Positions 36,052 to 45,250 are shown, counted from the stretch's first letter. The stretch: DNA of 64,000 nucleotides from Bin125 sp965261715 (GCA_965261715.1 OZ253471.1:558001-622000); one strand, 5' to 3'. Numbers and translations are program-made. The notes: generated from the sequence alone by a model not told the origin.

Positions 36052-37327
36052 ACCTCAGCTGGCGCCTTACGCCGACTCGCCCTGTCGCCCGTTGAGTGGG
36101 ATTCGGGTGCTTGACTTGACGACTGCGGTGGCTGGACCGGTTGCCGCCTTGTTGTTGGGGGCGCTCGGAGCGGAAGTGCTGCGGATTGAGACTCCCTGGG
36201 CCCGACCTCCGCACCCGGCCTCGGCATTGCCGCACCGCGGCGATGGTCCCGATGAGCCCTGGAATCGTGAAGCGCGGCTGAACGAACTGGCCAACAGTAA
36301 GCGGTCGGTAGCGCTCAACTTGACCACTCCGGCCGGGCGCGAGGTCTTCCTGGATCTGGTCGAACACTCCGACGTTGTGCTAGAAAACTACTCGCCGCGG
36401 GTGATGGGCAACTTCGGACTCGAGTGGGACACGCTGAGCGCGCGCAATCCCCAGATCATCTACGTGGCAATGCCGGCGTTCGGCAAGTCGGGTCCCTGGC
36501 GCGACCGCATCTCCTATGGACCGGGCATCGATGCGATGAGTGGACTGTCCTGGCTGACCGGCTATGCCGATGGCTCGCCGCTCAAGCCGGGCAACTTCTA
36601 CTGCGACCAGAACGCCGGCCTGCATGCGGCGCTGTCGACGGTCGCTGCGATTCTGGCACGCTGCCGTGTCGGTGGACAGACCGTCGAATTGGCGATGCTT
36701 GAAGGCGAGCTGCAGCTCATCGGCGAGGCGATGGTGGGCCAGCAACTGTCAGGCCGGGAGCCGACGCGGATTGGCAATGAACACACCTCGGCAGCGCCGC
36801 ATGGCGTCTATCCGGCGAAGCCAGTGCTCGATGATCCCGACTCATGGATTGCGATTGCCTGTCGCGACGACGCCGAGTGGGAGGCGCTGCTCAGCGTTTG
36901 GCAGGATCAAGCAGTGTCTTGCGACCTACGGTTCGCGACCGGACTTCGGCGTTGGCGACATCGAAGCGACCTCGATGCGCTGCTTCGCGAGTGGACGATG
37001 TTGTTCAATCCGATGGAATTGGCCAGTCGATTGCAGGACGCCGGTGCTCCTGCGTCGCCGGTGATGGGCGCCAGGACGCTGTTGCGTGACGAGCAGGTGC
37101 TGGCGCGACAATCGGTCGGTGGGCTGGCTCATCCGCAGGTTGGACTGTCGCCGGCGCCGCAGGCGGCCTATCGGATGTCCGAGACTCCGGCGCCGCCCAA
37201 GAACGCCGCGCCGCTGTTTGCGGTCGATACGGTCCCCGTGTTGCAGCAAATCTTGGGATACTCCGAAGAGCGGATCGCTGAACTGATCGAATCAGGTGCA
37301 GTCAGCGACCGATTGCGGCCCCGCTAA
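36041..37327 (+). CDS. CoA-transferase family III, catalytic subunit
   Basis: This protein has LSGIRVLDLTTAVAGPVAA, LGAEVLRIETP, NSKRSVALNL and VLENYSPRVMGNFGL, the usual CaiB/BaiF signatures. Asp189 in YCDQNAGLHAA is at the catalytic position. The family exchanges CoA between acyl-CoA and a free acid; partners downstream (acyl-CoA dehydrogenase and enoyl-CoA hydratase) point to catabolism of a carboxylic acid. GTG 36041 is preferred; it overlaps the upstream stop by 11 bases, so the two subunits are coupled. Confidence 0.88.
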   Translation: MLPEPQLAPYADSPCRPLSGIRVLDLTTAVAGPVAALLLGALGAEVLRIETPWARPPHPASALPHRGDGPDEPWNREARLNELANSKRSVALNLTTPAGREVFLDLVEHSDVVLENYSPRVMGNFGLEWDTLSARNPQIIYVAMPAFGKSGPWRDRISYGPGIDAMSGLSWLTGYADGSPLKPGNFYCDQNAGLHAALSTVAAILARCRVGGQTVELAMLEGELQLIGEAMVGQQLSGREPTRIGNEHTSAAPHGVYPAKPVLDDPDSWIAIACRDDAEWEALLSVWQDQAVSCDLRFATGLRRWRHRSDLDALLREWTMLFNPMELASRLQDAGAPASPVMGARTLLRDEQVLARQSVGGLAHPQVGLSPAPQAAYRMSETPAPPKNAAPLFAVDTVPVLQQILGYSEERIAELIESGAVSDRLRPR

Positions 37328-37349
37328 CCGACAAGAGAGGGAGGTGTTG

Positions 37350-37748
37350 ATGCCAATTCGAAAACCTTGGATTCAGCCGAGCGAAGAGTCGATTCGTGCG
37401 ATTCCCGCCGTCCTCGGCGTCTATGAGATCGCCGACGCCGAGGGCAACTTGATCTACATCGGACAGGCCGGAGGTCGCGAGCCGTTCGGTCTGCGCACCA
37501 GGATGGCGCTGCACTTCGGCGGCGACGATCCGAATCTAGTGTTGCGAGAGCGAGCGGCGCAATTTCGCTGGGAGTCGAACCAGCAATACACGTCGAAGCG
37601 ACTCGAGATGCTGATGCAGTTCCAGCGCGACGAAGGCGTTGAATGGCCGCCGGCGCATCCGGCGGGGGACTGGCGCGATACGCCGCAGCTCGGTCGGCTG
37701 CGTCGCTCACAGCCCCTCCGGCAATCGAGCGAGCAATCGAGCGAGTAA
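37350..37748 (+). CDS. GIY-YIG-like small protein
   Basis: The 132-residue product contains GVYEIADAEGNLIYIGQAGG followed by GLRTRMALHF, resembling the first strand pair and Arg helix of GIY-YIG nucleases; the catalytic Glu is not evident, so nuclease activity is uncertain. A strong GAGAGGGAGG ribosome site precedes ATG 37350. The C-terminus (SSEQSSE) is encoded by a 12-base tandem repeat that runs on past the stop. It interrupts the acyl-CoA operon without an obvious metabolic link. Confidence 0.7.
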   Translation: MPIRKPWIQPSEESIRAIPAVLGVYEIADAEGNLIYIGQAGGREPFGLRTRMALHFGGDDPNLVLRERAAQFRWESNQQYTSKRLEMLMQFQRDEGVEWPPAHPAGDWRDTPQLGRLRRSQPLRQSSEQSSE

Positions 37749-37781
37749 TCGAGCGGGCAATTGAGTGGGCATTTTAGTGGG
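37722..37781. repeat. 12-base tandem repeat, five units
   Basis: Units are CAATCGAGCGAG twice, then TAATCGAGCGGG, CAATTGAGTGGG and CATTTTAGTGGG. The array spans the end of the GIY-YIG-like gene, its stop codon and the leader of the acyl-CoA dehydrogenase gene. Its length is a multiple of three, and divergence increases toward the 3' side. Confidence 0.85.
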
Positions 37782-37796
37782 AAGTGGAGGATTCCG

Positions 37797-38966
37797 ATGG
37801 ATGTCTTGATGTCGGAAGAACAGCGGATGATCACGCAGGCCGTGAAGCGATTCGTGCGCGAGGAGGTGCAGCCGCTGGAGCGCGATCTCGATCCCGACGC
37901 GGTAGAACTCCCGCCGGGGGAGCTGGATCGGCTCAAAGGCATCGTCCAGCAGATGGGTTTGTACCACATTGACGTGCCCGAGGACTATGGCGGGCCCGGT
38001 ATGCCGCTCACCACGCGCGGTCTCGTGGCCGAGGAGATGTCTCAGCATCGGGCGGGCTTATACCTGCCCTGCTACGGGGCCTTCGGCTCAGCCGGACTGG
38101 CACAGCTGTATGCCGCCACCGACGATCAGAAGGACCGCTACCTCTATCCGATGCTCAATGGCGAGAAGCGCGCCTTCTTCGGTCTGACCGAGCCGTCGGG
38201 CGGATCGGACCCGGCGCGCGCGATTCAGACCAAGGCCGTAAAGGACGGCGACGACTGGATCCTGAACGGGTCGAAGCTCTTCAGTTCGGGCGCTGACCGC
38301 GCCGACTTCGGCCTGGTCTTCGCCCGCACCGATCCGTCCAAAGGGCGGCGAGGCATCTCCGCGTTCCTTGTGGACACGGACTCGCCCGGCTTCGAAGTCC
38401 GCCGCGTCGTGCACACCCTGCGCTCGGCAAACTATGGGACCGAGTTGTCGTTCGACGATATTCGGGTTCCGGCGGCAAATCTCCTCGGCGAGGAGGGCGG
38501 CGGATTCTCGTTGGCCAACGCCAATCTGACACGCCAACGGATTCCCTACTCGGCCACCTGCATCGGCATCGCAGTCGCGGCGCAGGCGATGGCGATTTCG
38601 TACTCGCAGCAACGAGAGACATTCGGCGCCGCGCTTGCGTCGCGACAGGCGATCCAATGGATGATCGTGGACAACGAGATCGACATCCGCACCGGCCGCA
38701 TGATGTATCTCGCCGCCGCCGAAAAGTCCGAGCAGGACGAACCCTTCCGCTTCGAGGCGGCGATGGCCAAGCTGACCTCAACCGAGGGCGCGAGCCGCGT
38801 CGTTGACCGCGCAATACAAATTCACGGCGGCATCGGCGTGACCAAAGACCTGCCGCTCGAGCGTTGGTATCGCGAGATGCGGATTCGCAGAATCGGTGAG
38901 GGTCCGTCCGAGGTGCAACGGATCATCATGGCGCGCGACCTGCTGGGTCGCGGTAGCAGCGGATAG
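37797..38966 (+). CDS. Acyl-CoA dehydrogenase
   Basis: This FAD enzyme introduces a double bond between C2 and C3 of an acyl-CoA. The N-terminal helical domain, the FAD-binding FGLTEPSGGSD strand, and the C-terminal RWYREMRIRRIGEGPSEVQR with the putative catalytic Glu are in place over 389 residues. ATG 37797 follows GGAGG. Acyl-chain preference is not predictable. The next gene is an enoyl-CoA hydratase, so the two steps are probably sequential. Confidence 0.92.
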   Translation: MDVLMSEEQRMITQAVKRFVREEVQPLERDLDPDAVELPPGELDRLKGIVQQMGLYHIDVPEDYGGPGMPLTTRGLVAEEMSQHRAGLYLPCYGAFGSAGLAQLYAATDDQKDRYLYPMLNGEKRAFFGLTEPSGGSDPARAIQTKAVKDGDDWILNGSKLFSSGADRADFGLVFARTDPSKGRRGISAFLVDTDSPGFEVRRVVHTLRSANYGTELSFDDIRVPAANLLGEEGGGFSLANANLTRQRIPYSATCIGIAVAAQAMAISYSQQRETFGAALASRQAIQWMIVDNEIDIRTGRMMYLAAAEKSEQDEPFRFEAAMAKLTSTEGASRVVDRAIQIHGGIGVTKDLPLERWYREMRIRRIGEGPSEVQRIIMARDLLGRGSSG

Positions 38967-39011
38967 TCTGCACAGGTTGCCGACGCTCGTACAGCGAGTC
39001 TGGAGTATGTG

Positions 39012-39773
39012 ATGAGCGAAATAATTGAAGTAGCGGTCGACGGCGCAGTGCGCACGGTGACCCTGAACCGGCCTGAGAAGCGAAACGCGCTCAACAGCGA
39101 AATGCTCGTTGAGCTTCACGCAGCATTCTCAGGCGAGCCGTCGCCGGAGGAACGCGTCGCCGTGATCCGCGCCAACGGATCGGTCTTCTGTGCCGGACTT
39201 GACCTCCGAGAGCGCGAAGAAGGGCTTCCCGGTGGCGATGTGTCAATCGAGCAGATGCTCGACGCGATTCAGCACTGGCCACTGCCGGTGGTCGCGGTCG
39301 TCCAGGGTGACGCCATCGCCGGCGGTAACGAACTCGCGCTGCACTGCGACTTCGTCGTCGCCGATGTCGAAGCGAAGTTTGGTATGTCACTCGCGCAAAT
39401 CGGTCTCGCGCCCTCGTGGTTCCTGGCCAAGAAGCTGTTGGAAGTCGCCGGACCGGTGGCCACGCGAGAAATCCTGTTGCTTGGGGATCGAATCCCCGCC
39501 CGGCGAATGCACGAATGGGGTGTGATCGCAAGAGTGGCGCCGGACGGGGAACTGGAAGAGTCCGCTGACGCGATGATCGACCGCTTGAGTAAGAACGCGC
39601 CGCTCAGTCTCAGGGCAATGAAGGCGCTGATCGTGAGAGAGATGGATTTCCGCGATCACATCCCACACGAGGATGTCGACAAGCTGGTCGCGGCTACCCG
39701 GGTGTCGTCGGACGCGAAAGAGGGCATCCGAGCCTTGTTCGAGCGTCGACCGCCGGCGTTCGTCGGGGAGTGA
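39012..39773 (+). CDS. Enoyl-CoA hydratase/isomerase
   Basis: The crotonase fold is recognised by RTVTLNRPEKRNALNSEM, GSVFCAGLDLRE (oxyanion hole) and VQGDAIAGGNELALHCDFV (second oxyanion strand), then AKFGMSLAQIGLAPSW. It hydrates or isomerises enoyl-CoA downstream of the acyl-CoA dehydrogenase. ATG 39012 with TGGAG upstream is preferred over GTG 39009. It is 253 residues, typical of a monofunctional crotonase. Confidence 0.9.
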   Translation: MSEIIEVAVDGAVRTVTLNRPEKRNALNSEMLVELHAAFSGEPSPEERVAVIRANGSVFCAGLDLREREEGLPGGDVSIEQMLDAIQHWPLPVVAVVQGDAIAGGNELALHCDFVVADVEAKFGMSLAQIGLAPSWFLAKKLLEVAGPVATREILLLGDRIPARRMHEWGVIARVAPDGELEESADAMIDRLSKNAPLSLRAMKALIVREMDFRDHIPHEDVDKLVAATRVSSDAKEGIRALFERRPPAFVGE

Positions 39774-39802
39774 TTGACAATTCGTTGAGCCGGACGTACA
39801 TT
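39774..39802 (+). promoter_or_regulatory. Sigma-70 promoter of RNA-NYN module 1
   Basis: TTGACA (39774-39779) and TACATT (39797-39802) are separated by exactly 17 bases. The layout is reproduced in module 2, and the conserved RNA element begins 6 bases after the -10 box in both. Confidence 0.72.
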
Positions 39803-39808
39803 CATCGT

Positions 39809-39909
39809 GCGCGCTGCGGCTGAGGGCTAGCCGGCAACATGCCCAACAGGCCGTACACTTTGGCCATGCCCCGCTCTCCGGGTTTAGCGCACCGGACGCG
39901 GGGCCTTTT
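39809..39909 (+). ncRNA. Conserved leader RNA of NYN gene, copy 1
   Basis: The predicted transcript of about 101 bases starts with GCGCGCTGCGG and ends with a hairpin (39869-39903) with stems CCCCGC/GCGGGG and TCCGG/CCGGA around a 10-base loop containing TAGCGCA, followed by CCTTTT. Copy 2 keeps the 5' element, the hairpin and the loop motif while the stem bases change in pairs, which is evidence for a selected RNA structure. It is either a regulatory leader with an attenuator or a small RNA acting with the nuclease. Confidence 0.6.
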
Positions 39910-39924
39910 CACGAGCGTGCGATT

Positions 39925-40737
39925 TTGCTTCGAGTGTCAGTGTTTATCGACTATCAAAATGTGTATCAGCAGGCGAGAAGTACATTTCACGGCAATCGCT
40001 TAGAGAACAGCAAGGGTTCTCTTGGTCAAATCTCACCGACACGTTTGGGCAATTTGCTGTGCACGCGGCATACTCCATTTCGTCCCTCTACTGACGTCAT
40101 ATTGAACGACGTGCGTGTGTACAGAGGCATGCCAAGTCCCAATAATCGAAGGACGTTCGAAGCTTGGGAGCGTCAGAGAAACAGCTGGAATCGAGACGGA
40201 GTAAGTTTGGTCACGCGACCAGTTGGCGGTTCAAGGACCGAACCGAGGGAGAAAGGAATAGATGTGGAATTAGCTTTGGACTTCTTTGCAGGAGCCATCG
40301 ACAAGTTATTCGACATAGGAATCTTGTTCTCTATGGATCGCGACCTAGCCCCTGCCGTCGAGAAGGCAAGCGCGCGGAATCCAAACTTAACGATTGAAAC
40401 GGTTACGTGGTCGAATAGCTCTCCCGGGCGTGCATTCTCACTGGTAGATCAGGAATTACGGCGACAGCGGCGCATCTGGAACCATGTACTCGAGTTCGGT
40501 GACTATGACTCCGTGAGAGACACGACGAACTACACACTAACGAAGGGAAGCCGCAACCGCTGGCCCCGATCGTTCCCATCTGTAACGGCCCACGCGAGCG
40601 ACGGCGTGAGCCGAGCAGACTTCATTCCAGCTAGGAGCCAAGAACTGGATCGCCCGGACGACGGAAGGCGAAGCCTCCTGAGCTTCCGTCGAAGGCTCCT
40701 TCGACCACTGACGCTGTCGGAACAACTGATTGATTGA
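39925..40737 (+). CDS. NYN-domain putative ribonuclease, copy 1
   Basis: NYN domains are PIN-like metal-dependent RNases. The acidic core is visible: VFIDYQNVYQQA at the N-terminus, KGIDVELALDF in the middle and LFSMDRDLAPAVE. The conserved part ends near residue 205 (SVRDTTNYT); the remaining roughly 65 residues run into the 3' end of the convergent hydrolase gene and have no counterpart in copy 2. TTG 39925 is the likely start; the ribosome site is poor. Base composition is less GC-rich than in neighbouring genes, suggesting transfer. Confidence 0.75.
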   Translation: MLRVSVFIDYQNVYQQARSTFHGNRLENSKGSLGQISPTRLGNLLCTRHTPFRPSTDVILNDVRVYRGMPSPNNRRTFEAWERQRNSWNRDGVSLVTRPVGGSRTEPREKGIDVELALDFFAGAIDKLFDIGILFSMDRDLAPAVEKASARNPNLTIETVTWSNSSPGRAFSLVDQELRRQRRIWNHVLEFGDYDSVRDTTNYTLTKGSRNRWPRSFPSVTAHASDGVSRADFIPARSQELDRPDDGRRSLLSFRRRLLRPLTLSEQLID

Positions 40738-42523
40738 CTACCGGTAGCAGCAGACGCGCGGCGCCTTCCCCTCCGACCATGACCGTGAGCGTGGCCTCGT
40801 CTCCCTGCGTCGGCACGACGAGGTTCTCGGCGTCGGCGCCGCTGATTGTGAGGCGCAGTCGTTCACCGACTCTCACGATGGCTGAGACCGGGTATAACTC
40901 CAGGCCGAGTCGCATCGGGTCGCCGGGTATGACCGGTGCGAGGTCGGCTTTGCTCCAGCTATGCCAGAACGGGCCTTCGTGACCTCCGGGATCGTCGCCC
41001 ACGCGGCGGTATTCGAAGTTGAGGAAGCCTTCCGAGAGATAGGCCGCGCCGCCGTCGGATGAGATCTGTTCGAGGGTGACCACAATCGCGCCGCGATCGG
41101 AATCCGTGGCGAGCTCCAGCTCCAGCGCTGGCCAGCCGGTGATTTCGATGTCCTCCGCCAGCGGCTCGGTGGTGAAGGAGAGACAGTGCTCCGCCCTGGC
41201 GTTGAGGTCGGTGGTGTTGATGTACATGTCATCGACGTAGTAGCTGTGGCGGGTCATCGGGCCCAGGCTGACGTCGTGATCGACCTCATACTCGATCAGG
41301 TCGGCGTCGGCCGGGTATGACTCCGACAGCCGTCCGTCAGATTTCAGCCAGTGGCTGCGATAGCGGGCTTCGGGCAGGGGCAGTCGAGGCGCCGCTTTCC
41401 ACAGCGTCTCACCGGACGGTTCGCTGGCGGCGTAGTGGACCGGCGGTTCCTCCATGATCCCGTTGTCGATGTCCTTGAGCCAGAAGTCGAACCAGCGACG
41501 CAGCTCAGGGTCGCCACCCTGGCCGTGATTCCAGGGACCGACGATCAACTTCTTGGGCACGTCGAGCCGGTTGAACGCGTCGATCAGATAGCCCGGGAAC
41601 GTGAGGTCCCACCAGCCGGTGACGATGTAGGTGGGCACGCCGCTGTCGTTGATCAGATCGCAGGAGTCGAACCAGCCGCTGGCGACCTCGCCCAGGCCAA
41701 GATCGGGACGGGGCCGACGGCGGGTCAGGCCATCGAACGACGACATTCGCGTGACATCGCGCGGGTCCATCTCTGAGAAGGTCTCAACCCAGCGGTAGCG
41801 ATCGGGTGATCGCTCAGACTCGGCTTCTTCTCGCAGACGTTCGCCATCGGGCCCGTCAACCGGCGCCGCTGGTTCGTTCTCGGAAATGCCCTTGTGCAGC
41901 CGTTCCCAGACTCGGGCGAAGCTGCTGATCGCCAGGCCGCCGTCGACATAACAATGCGGCAAGCCGGGATACTGCGGGGCGATGCATTTGAGTCCCTTGG
42001 GCCGATTCGCAGCGGTGAAGAACTGCATCATGCCCTCGTAGGAGATACCAACCATCCCGACCCGGCCCGACGACCAGGTTTGCTCGCAGATCCAGTCGAT
42101 CACCGCCGCCATGTCCTGCCCGGCTAACCAGGAGTCGCCGTATTCGGCGCCGAAGGACGCGCCGGTGCCGCGAATGTCGACCGAAACGAAGCGGTACCCG
42201 TGATGGATCAGATCGCGGGCGATGGGCCGCTCCTCGTATTGCGTGATCAGCTCTCCCGGCTCCCTGCCGCGCAATTCCTCGGCATAGCGGGCCACTGCCT
42301 TGCCGCCTTCGGCAACCTCGAAGGCGCGGCGGTAGGGCGTCGCGTGCAAGACCGTTGCTGTCTGCCCATCCAGCACTTGTCCGTTGATGGTCGGGTGCAG
42401 CACGTCAATCGCAATGCGACAGCCGTCCTTCATGGTGAGATAGAGGGACTCTCGTTCGTAGCCGTCCGCAACCTGCTCCGTGAATCTGTCATACACGCCG
42501 AGCATTGAACGCTTTGTAGTCAT
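40631..42523 (-). CDS. CocE/NonD-family hydrolase (X-Pro peptidase-like)
   Basis: This 630-residue protein has the alpha/beta-hydrolase core with nucleophile elbow VGISYEGMMQ near residue 165, the strand FVSVDIRGTGASFG, and a C-terminal jelly-roll domain of the X-prolyl dipeptidyl peptidase type. CocE-family enzymes hydrolyse esters or amides such as cocaine or glutaryl derivatives. No signal peptide is seen. Its 3' end overlaps the NYN reading frame by 107 bases tail to tail, which suggests the nuclease tail is read-through rather than original. Confidence 0.88.
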   Translation of the reverse strand: MTTKRSMLGVYDRFTEQVADGYERESLYLTMKDGCRIAIDVLHPTINGQVLDGQTATVLHATPYRRAFEVAEGGKAVARYAEELRGREPGELITQYEERPIARDLIHHGYRFVSVDIRGTGASFGAEYGDSWLAGQDMAAVIDWICEQTWSSGRVGMVGISYEGMMQFFTAANRPKGLKCIAPQYPGLPHCYVDGGLAISSFARVWERLHKGISENEPAAPVDGPDGERLREEAESERSPDRYRWVETFSEMDPRDVTRMSSFDGLTRRRPRPDLGLGEVASGWFDSCDLINDSGVPTYIVTGWWDLTFPGYLIDAFNRLDVPKKLIVGPWNHGQGGDPELRRWFDFWLKDIDNGIMEEPPVHYAASEPSGETLWKAAPRLPLPEARYRSHWLKSDGRLSESYPADADLIEYEVDHDVSLGPMTRHSYYVDDMYINTTDLNARAEHCLSFTTEPLAEDIEITGWPALELELATDSDRGAIVVTLEQISSDGGAAYLSEGFLNFEYRRVGDDPGGHEGPFWHSWSKADLAPVIPGDPMRLGLELYPVSAIVRVGERLRLTISGADAENLVVPTQGDEATLTVMVGGEGAARLLLPVVNQSVVPTASVVEGAFDGSSGGFAFRRPGDPVLGS

Positions 42524-42618
42524 CAGGCCCCTCGTATTCTTCGCTGTGGAGGTTCGAACGGATTGGTAATCTCAAGCTGCAAGGTACTCCGGCGCCGCAG
42601 TGTTCACGGGAGGGCGTC

Positions 42619-43896
42619 ATGACAACTTCAATGCCGGCAGCGCCTCAATCGCTGGATGAAGTAGACATCACGTCAACCGACGCCTTCGTGCAGAATGGCT
42701 ATCCCTATCCGCACTGGGCCTACCTGCGAGAACATGCGCCCGTCTACTGGTACGAGCGGCCGGGCATCGCGCCGTTCTGGGCAATCACCAAGTACCACGA
42801 CATCCAGCGCATCTCGCGTGACCCCAAAACGTTCTCCAACGACACAGACATCACGATTCGCGCTGATCCTGAGGAAATCGACCAAACCGGTTCCACGCAG
42901 ACGCATCACCTGCTTCAGATGGACCCGCCCGAACACGCCGAGTACCGCTCGTTGGTCAATCGCCGGTTCACGCCGCGCGGTTTGAGCATCCTCGAAGACC
43001 GTATCGACGAAATTTCGTCCGGCATTGTTGATCGAGTCGCCGCTGAGCTGATTGACGAGATCTCGCATCGCGGACAAGCGGAGTTCGTAGCCGACGTGTC
43101 CGCCCGACTGCCGTTGACGGCGATCTGCGAGCTGTTGGGCGTTCCTCGCGAACGCTGGGACGACATCCATGTCTGGACCGACGAAACGATCGGAGCTTCG
43201 GACCCGGAGTTCCAGAAGGGTCGCACGCGGCGAGAGACCGCGCGAGGCGGCGCGCAAGCTCTGTTCGGTTACTTCATGCAACTCGCAGAACAGAAGCGCC
43301 GGCAACCCGCCGACGACCTGATGACTACCCTCGTCCAGGCCGAACTCAACGGCGAACCGCTCAATGCCGTTGACCTGCTCTCCTACGCCTTCATTCTCAT
43401 CCTCGGCGGCAACGAGACTACGCGAAACGCCACCAGTGGCGGCCTGCTGGCTCTGATCGAGAATCCTGAACAGATGCAGAGGCTGCGGGCTGATCGATCC
43501 CTAATCGACAGCGCTGTCGAAGAGATCCTCCGCTGGACCTCACCGATCATCCACTTCGGACGCCTGGTCACCGAGGACGTCGAGATCGGTGGGCAGCACA
43601 TCGCCGCCGGCGAAAAGGTAGTGATGTGGTATCCGTCGGGCAATCGGGACGAAGAGGTCTTCGACGATCCTGACCAATTCAATGTCGGCCGAGATCCGAA
43701 CGAACACATTGCATTTGGCGGGTTCGGCGAACATTTCTGTCTGGGCGCTAACCTGGCCCGGCTGGAGCTGCGCTCGATCTTCACTCACATCCTCGACCGG
43801 CTCGACGAGATTGAACTCAGCGGTGATGTGGAACGCCTGCGGTCGGGTTTCGTCGGCGGGATCAAGCATCTGCCGATCAGCTTCACCGCTGCCTGA
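42619..43896 (+). CDS. Cytochrome P450
   Basis: This soluble bacterial P450 of 425 residues has the haem loop FGGFGEHFCLGANLARLE with the proximal Cys, the I-helix LGGNETTRNAT, and the K-helix EEILRW. P450s insert oxygen into unactivated C-H bonds, using ferredoxin and a reductase encoded elsewhere. A closely related P450 follows 82 bases downstream. The I-helix Glu-Thr pair is intact. Substrate is unknown. Confidence 0.94.
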   Translation: MTTSMPAAPQSLDEVDITSTDAFVQNGYPYPHWAYLREHAPVYWYERPGIAPFWAITKYHDIQRISRDPKTFSNDTDITIRADPEEIDQTGSTQTHHLLQMDPPEHAEYRSLVNRRFTPRGLSILEDRIDEISSGIVDRVAAELIDEISHRGQAEFVADVSARLPLTAICELLGVPRERWDDIHVWTDETIGASDPEFQKGRTRRETARGGAQALFGYFMQLAEQKRRQPADDLMTTLVQAELNGEPLNAVDLLSYAFILILGGNETTRNATSGGLLALIENPEQMQRLRADRSLIDSAVEEILRWTSPIIHFGRLVTEDVEIGGQHIAAGEKVVMWYPSGNRDEEVFDDPDQFNVGRDPNEHIAFGGFGEHFCLGANLARLELRSIFTHILDRLDEIELSGDVERLRSGFVGGIKHLPISFTAA

Positions 43897-43978
43897 TCCG
43901 TCCGGTCGTCGTTGATGCCGTCGATTTCGATACGCTGAACTCAAGCAGGCACAGAGTTCCCAGTGAAGGGATCACGCC

Positions 43979-45250
43979 ATGACGACGATGACGAGCGCGC
44001 TCGATCAGATCGATCTGGTCACGCCCGAGCTCTATGGACAGCGCGGCTATCCGTGGGAGGACTGGGCGCTGTTGCGTCGCGAAGCGCCGATCTATTGGTA
44101 CGACCGGCCCGACGTGACGCCATTCTGGGCAATCACCAAGTACGACGACATTCAGCACATCTCTCGCGATCCCGAGACCTTCATCAGCAGCAAGCGTCTG
44201 GTCATCCGCTCGGCGGGTTCGGGCGACGGCGGCGCTAATGATCCGTCGCTGACCGTCCCCAACCTGATCAACATGGACCCACCCGAGCACGGCAAGTACC
44301 GCTCGGCGACCAATCGTCGGTTTTCGCCTCGCGGAATGCGATTGTTGGAGGACCGAATCGATCAGATCGGCGAACAGGTAGTTGACGAGGCGGCCGCTCA
44401 CCTGGTCAATCAACTGACTGACCGTCGCTCGGCCGACTTTGTCCGAGATGTCGCGGCCAAAATGCCGATGGCGGCCATCTGCGAGCTACTCGCAGTCGAG
44501 CGCGATTCGTGGGAGGACATCTTCCGTTACACGAACGAGTTCCTGGGTTCGGAGGATCCTGAGTATCAGCAAGGTCGTACGCGTCGCGAGACGTGGCAAG
44601 CCGGGATGCGTGGCTTGCAGGTTTACTTCACGGAGCACATCGCTAGAAAGCGTCGCGAGCCGGATGACAGCGTGATGACCACGCTGGTGCAGGCGGAGAT
44701 CGACGGCGAGCCGATTCCGGATCACGAGATCCTCTCGTACGCCGTCTTGCTGATCCTCGCCGGCAACGAAACGACGCGAAACGCGACCTCGGGCGGGCTG
44801 CAGGCGTTGATCGAGCATCCCGAGCAATATGAGCGACTTCGCGACCAGCCGGAGTTGCTCGACAGCGCGGTCGAGGAAATGCTGCGCTGGACGTCGCCGG
44901 TCGTCCACTTCGCCCGGACCGTGACCAAGGACACCGAAGTGAGCGGCGTCCCGATGAAAGCCGGCGAGACGCTGGCCATGTGGTATCCGTCGGCCAACCG
45001 CGACGAGGACGTGTTCGAGAATCCGGACGACTTCGACATCGCACGGACGCCGAATGAGCACGTGGCCTTCGGTGGCTTCGGAGAGCACTTCTGCCTCGGG
45101 GCAAACCTGGCACGTCTGGAGATGCGTTCAGTCTTTCGCCACCTGATTCGACGAATGGACGACTTCGAGATCGATGGAGAGGTCGAGCGGTTGTCGTCGG
45201 GGTTGATCGGTGGGATTAAGCGTCTGCCCGTGTCGTACTCGGTGCGCTAG
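43979..45250 (+). CDS. Cytochrome P450, paralogue
   Basis: It shares the same motifs as its upstream neighbour: FGGFGEHFCLGANLARLE, LAGNETTRNAT and EEMLRW, with an N-terminus (YPWEDWALLRREAPIYWYDR) that is clearly homologous. The pair are tandem duplicates. Its stop codon lies within the terminal repeat of a small inverted-repeat element, so the 3' end may be defined by that element. Confidence 0.94.
   Translation: MTTMTSALDQIDLVTPELYGQRGYPWEDWALLRREAPIYWYDRPDVTPFWAITKYDDIQHISRDPETFISSKRLVIRSAGSGDGGANDPSLTVPNLINMDPPEHGKYRSATNRRFSPRGMRLLEDRIDQIGEQVVDEAAAHLVNQLTDRRSADFVRDVAAKMPMAAICELLAVERDSWEDIFRYTNEFLGSEDPEYQQGRTRRETWQAGMRGLQVYFTEHIARKRREPDDSVMTTLVQAEIDGEPIPDHEILSYAVLLILAGNETTRNATSGGLQALIEHPEQYERLRDQPELLDSAVEEMLRWTSPVVHFARTVTKDTEVSGVPMKAGETLAMWYPSANRDEDVFENPDDFDIARTPNEHVAFGGFGEHFCLGANLARLEMRSVFRHLIRRMDDFEIDGEVERLSSGLIGGIKRLPVSYSVR

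Noticed and set aside
37722..37781. CRISPR array
   Set aside because: The units are 12 bases and directly adjacent with no unique spacers, and no cas genes exist in the window.
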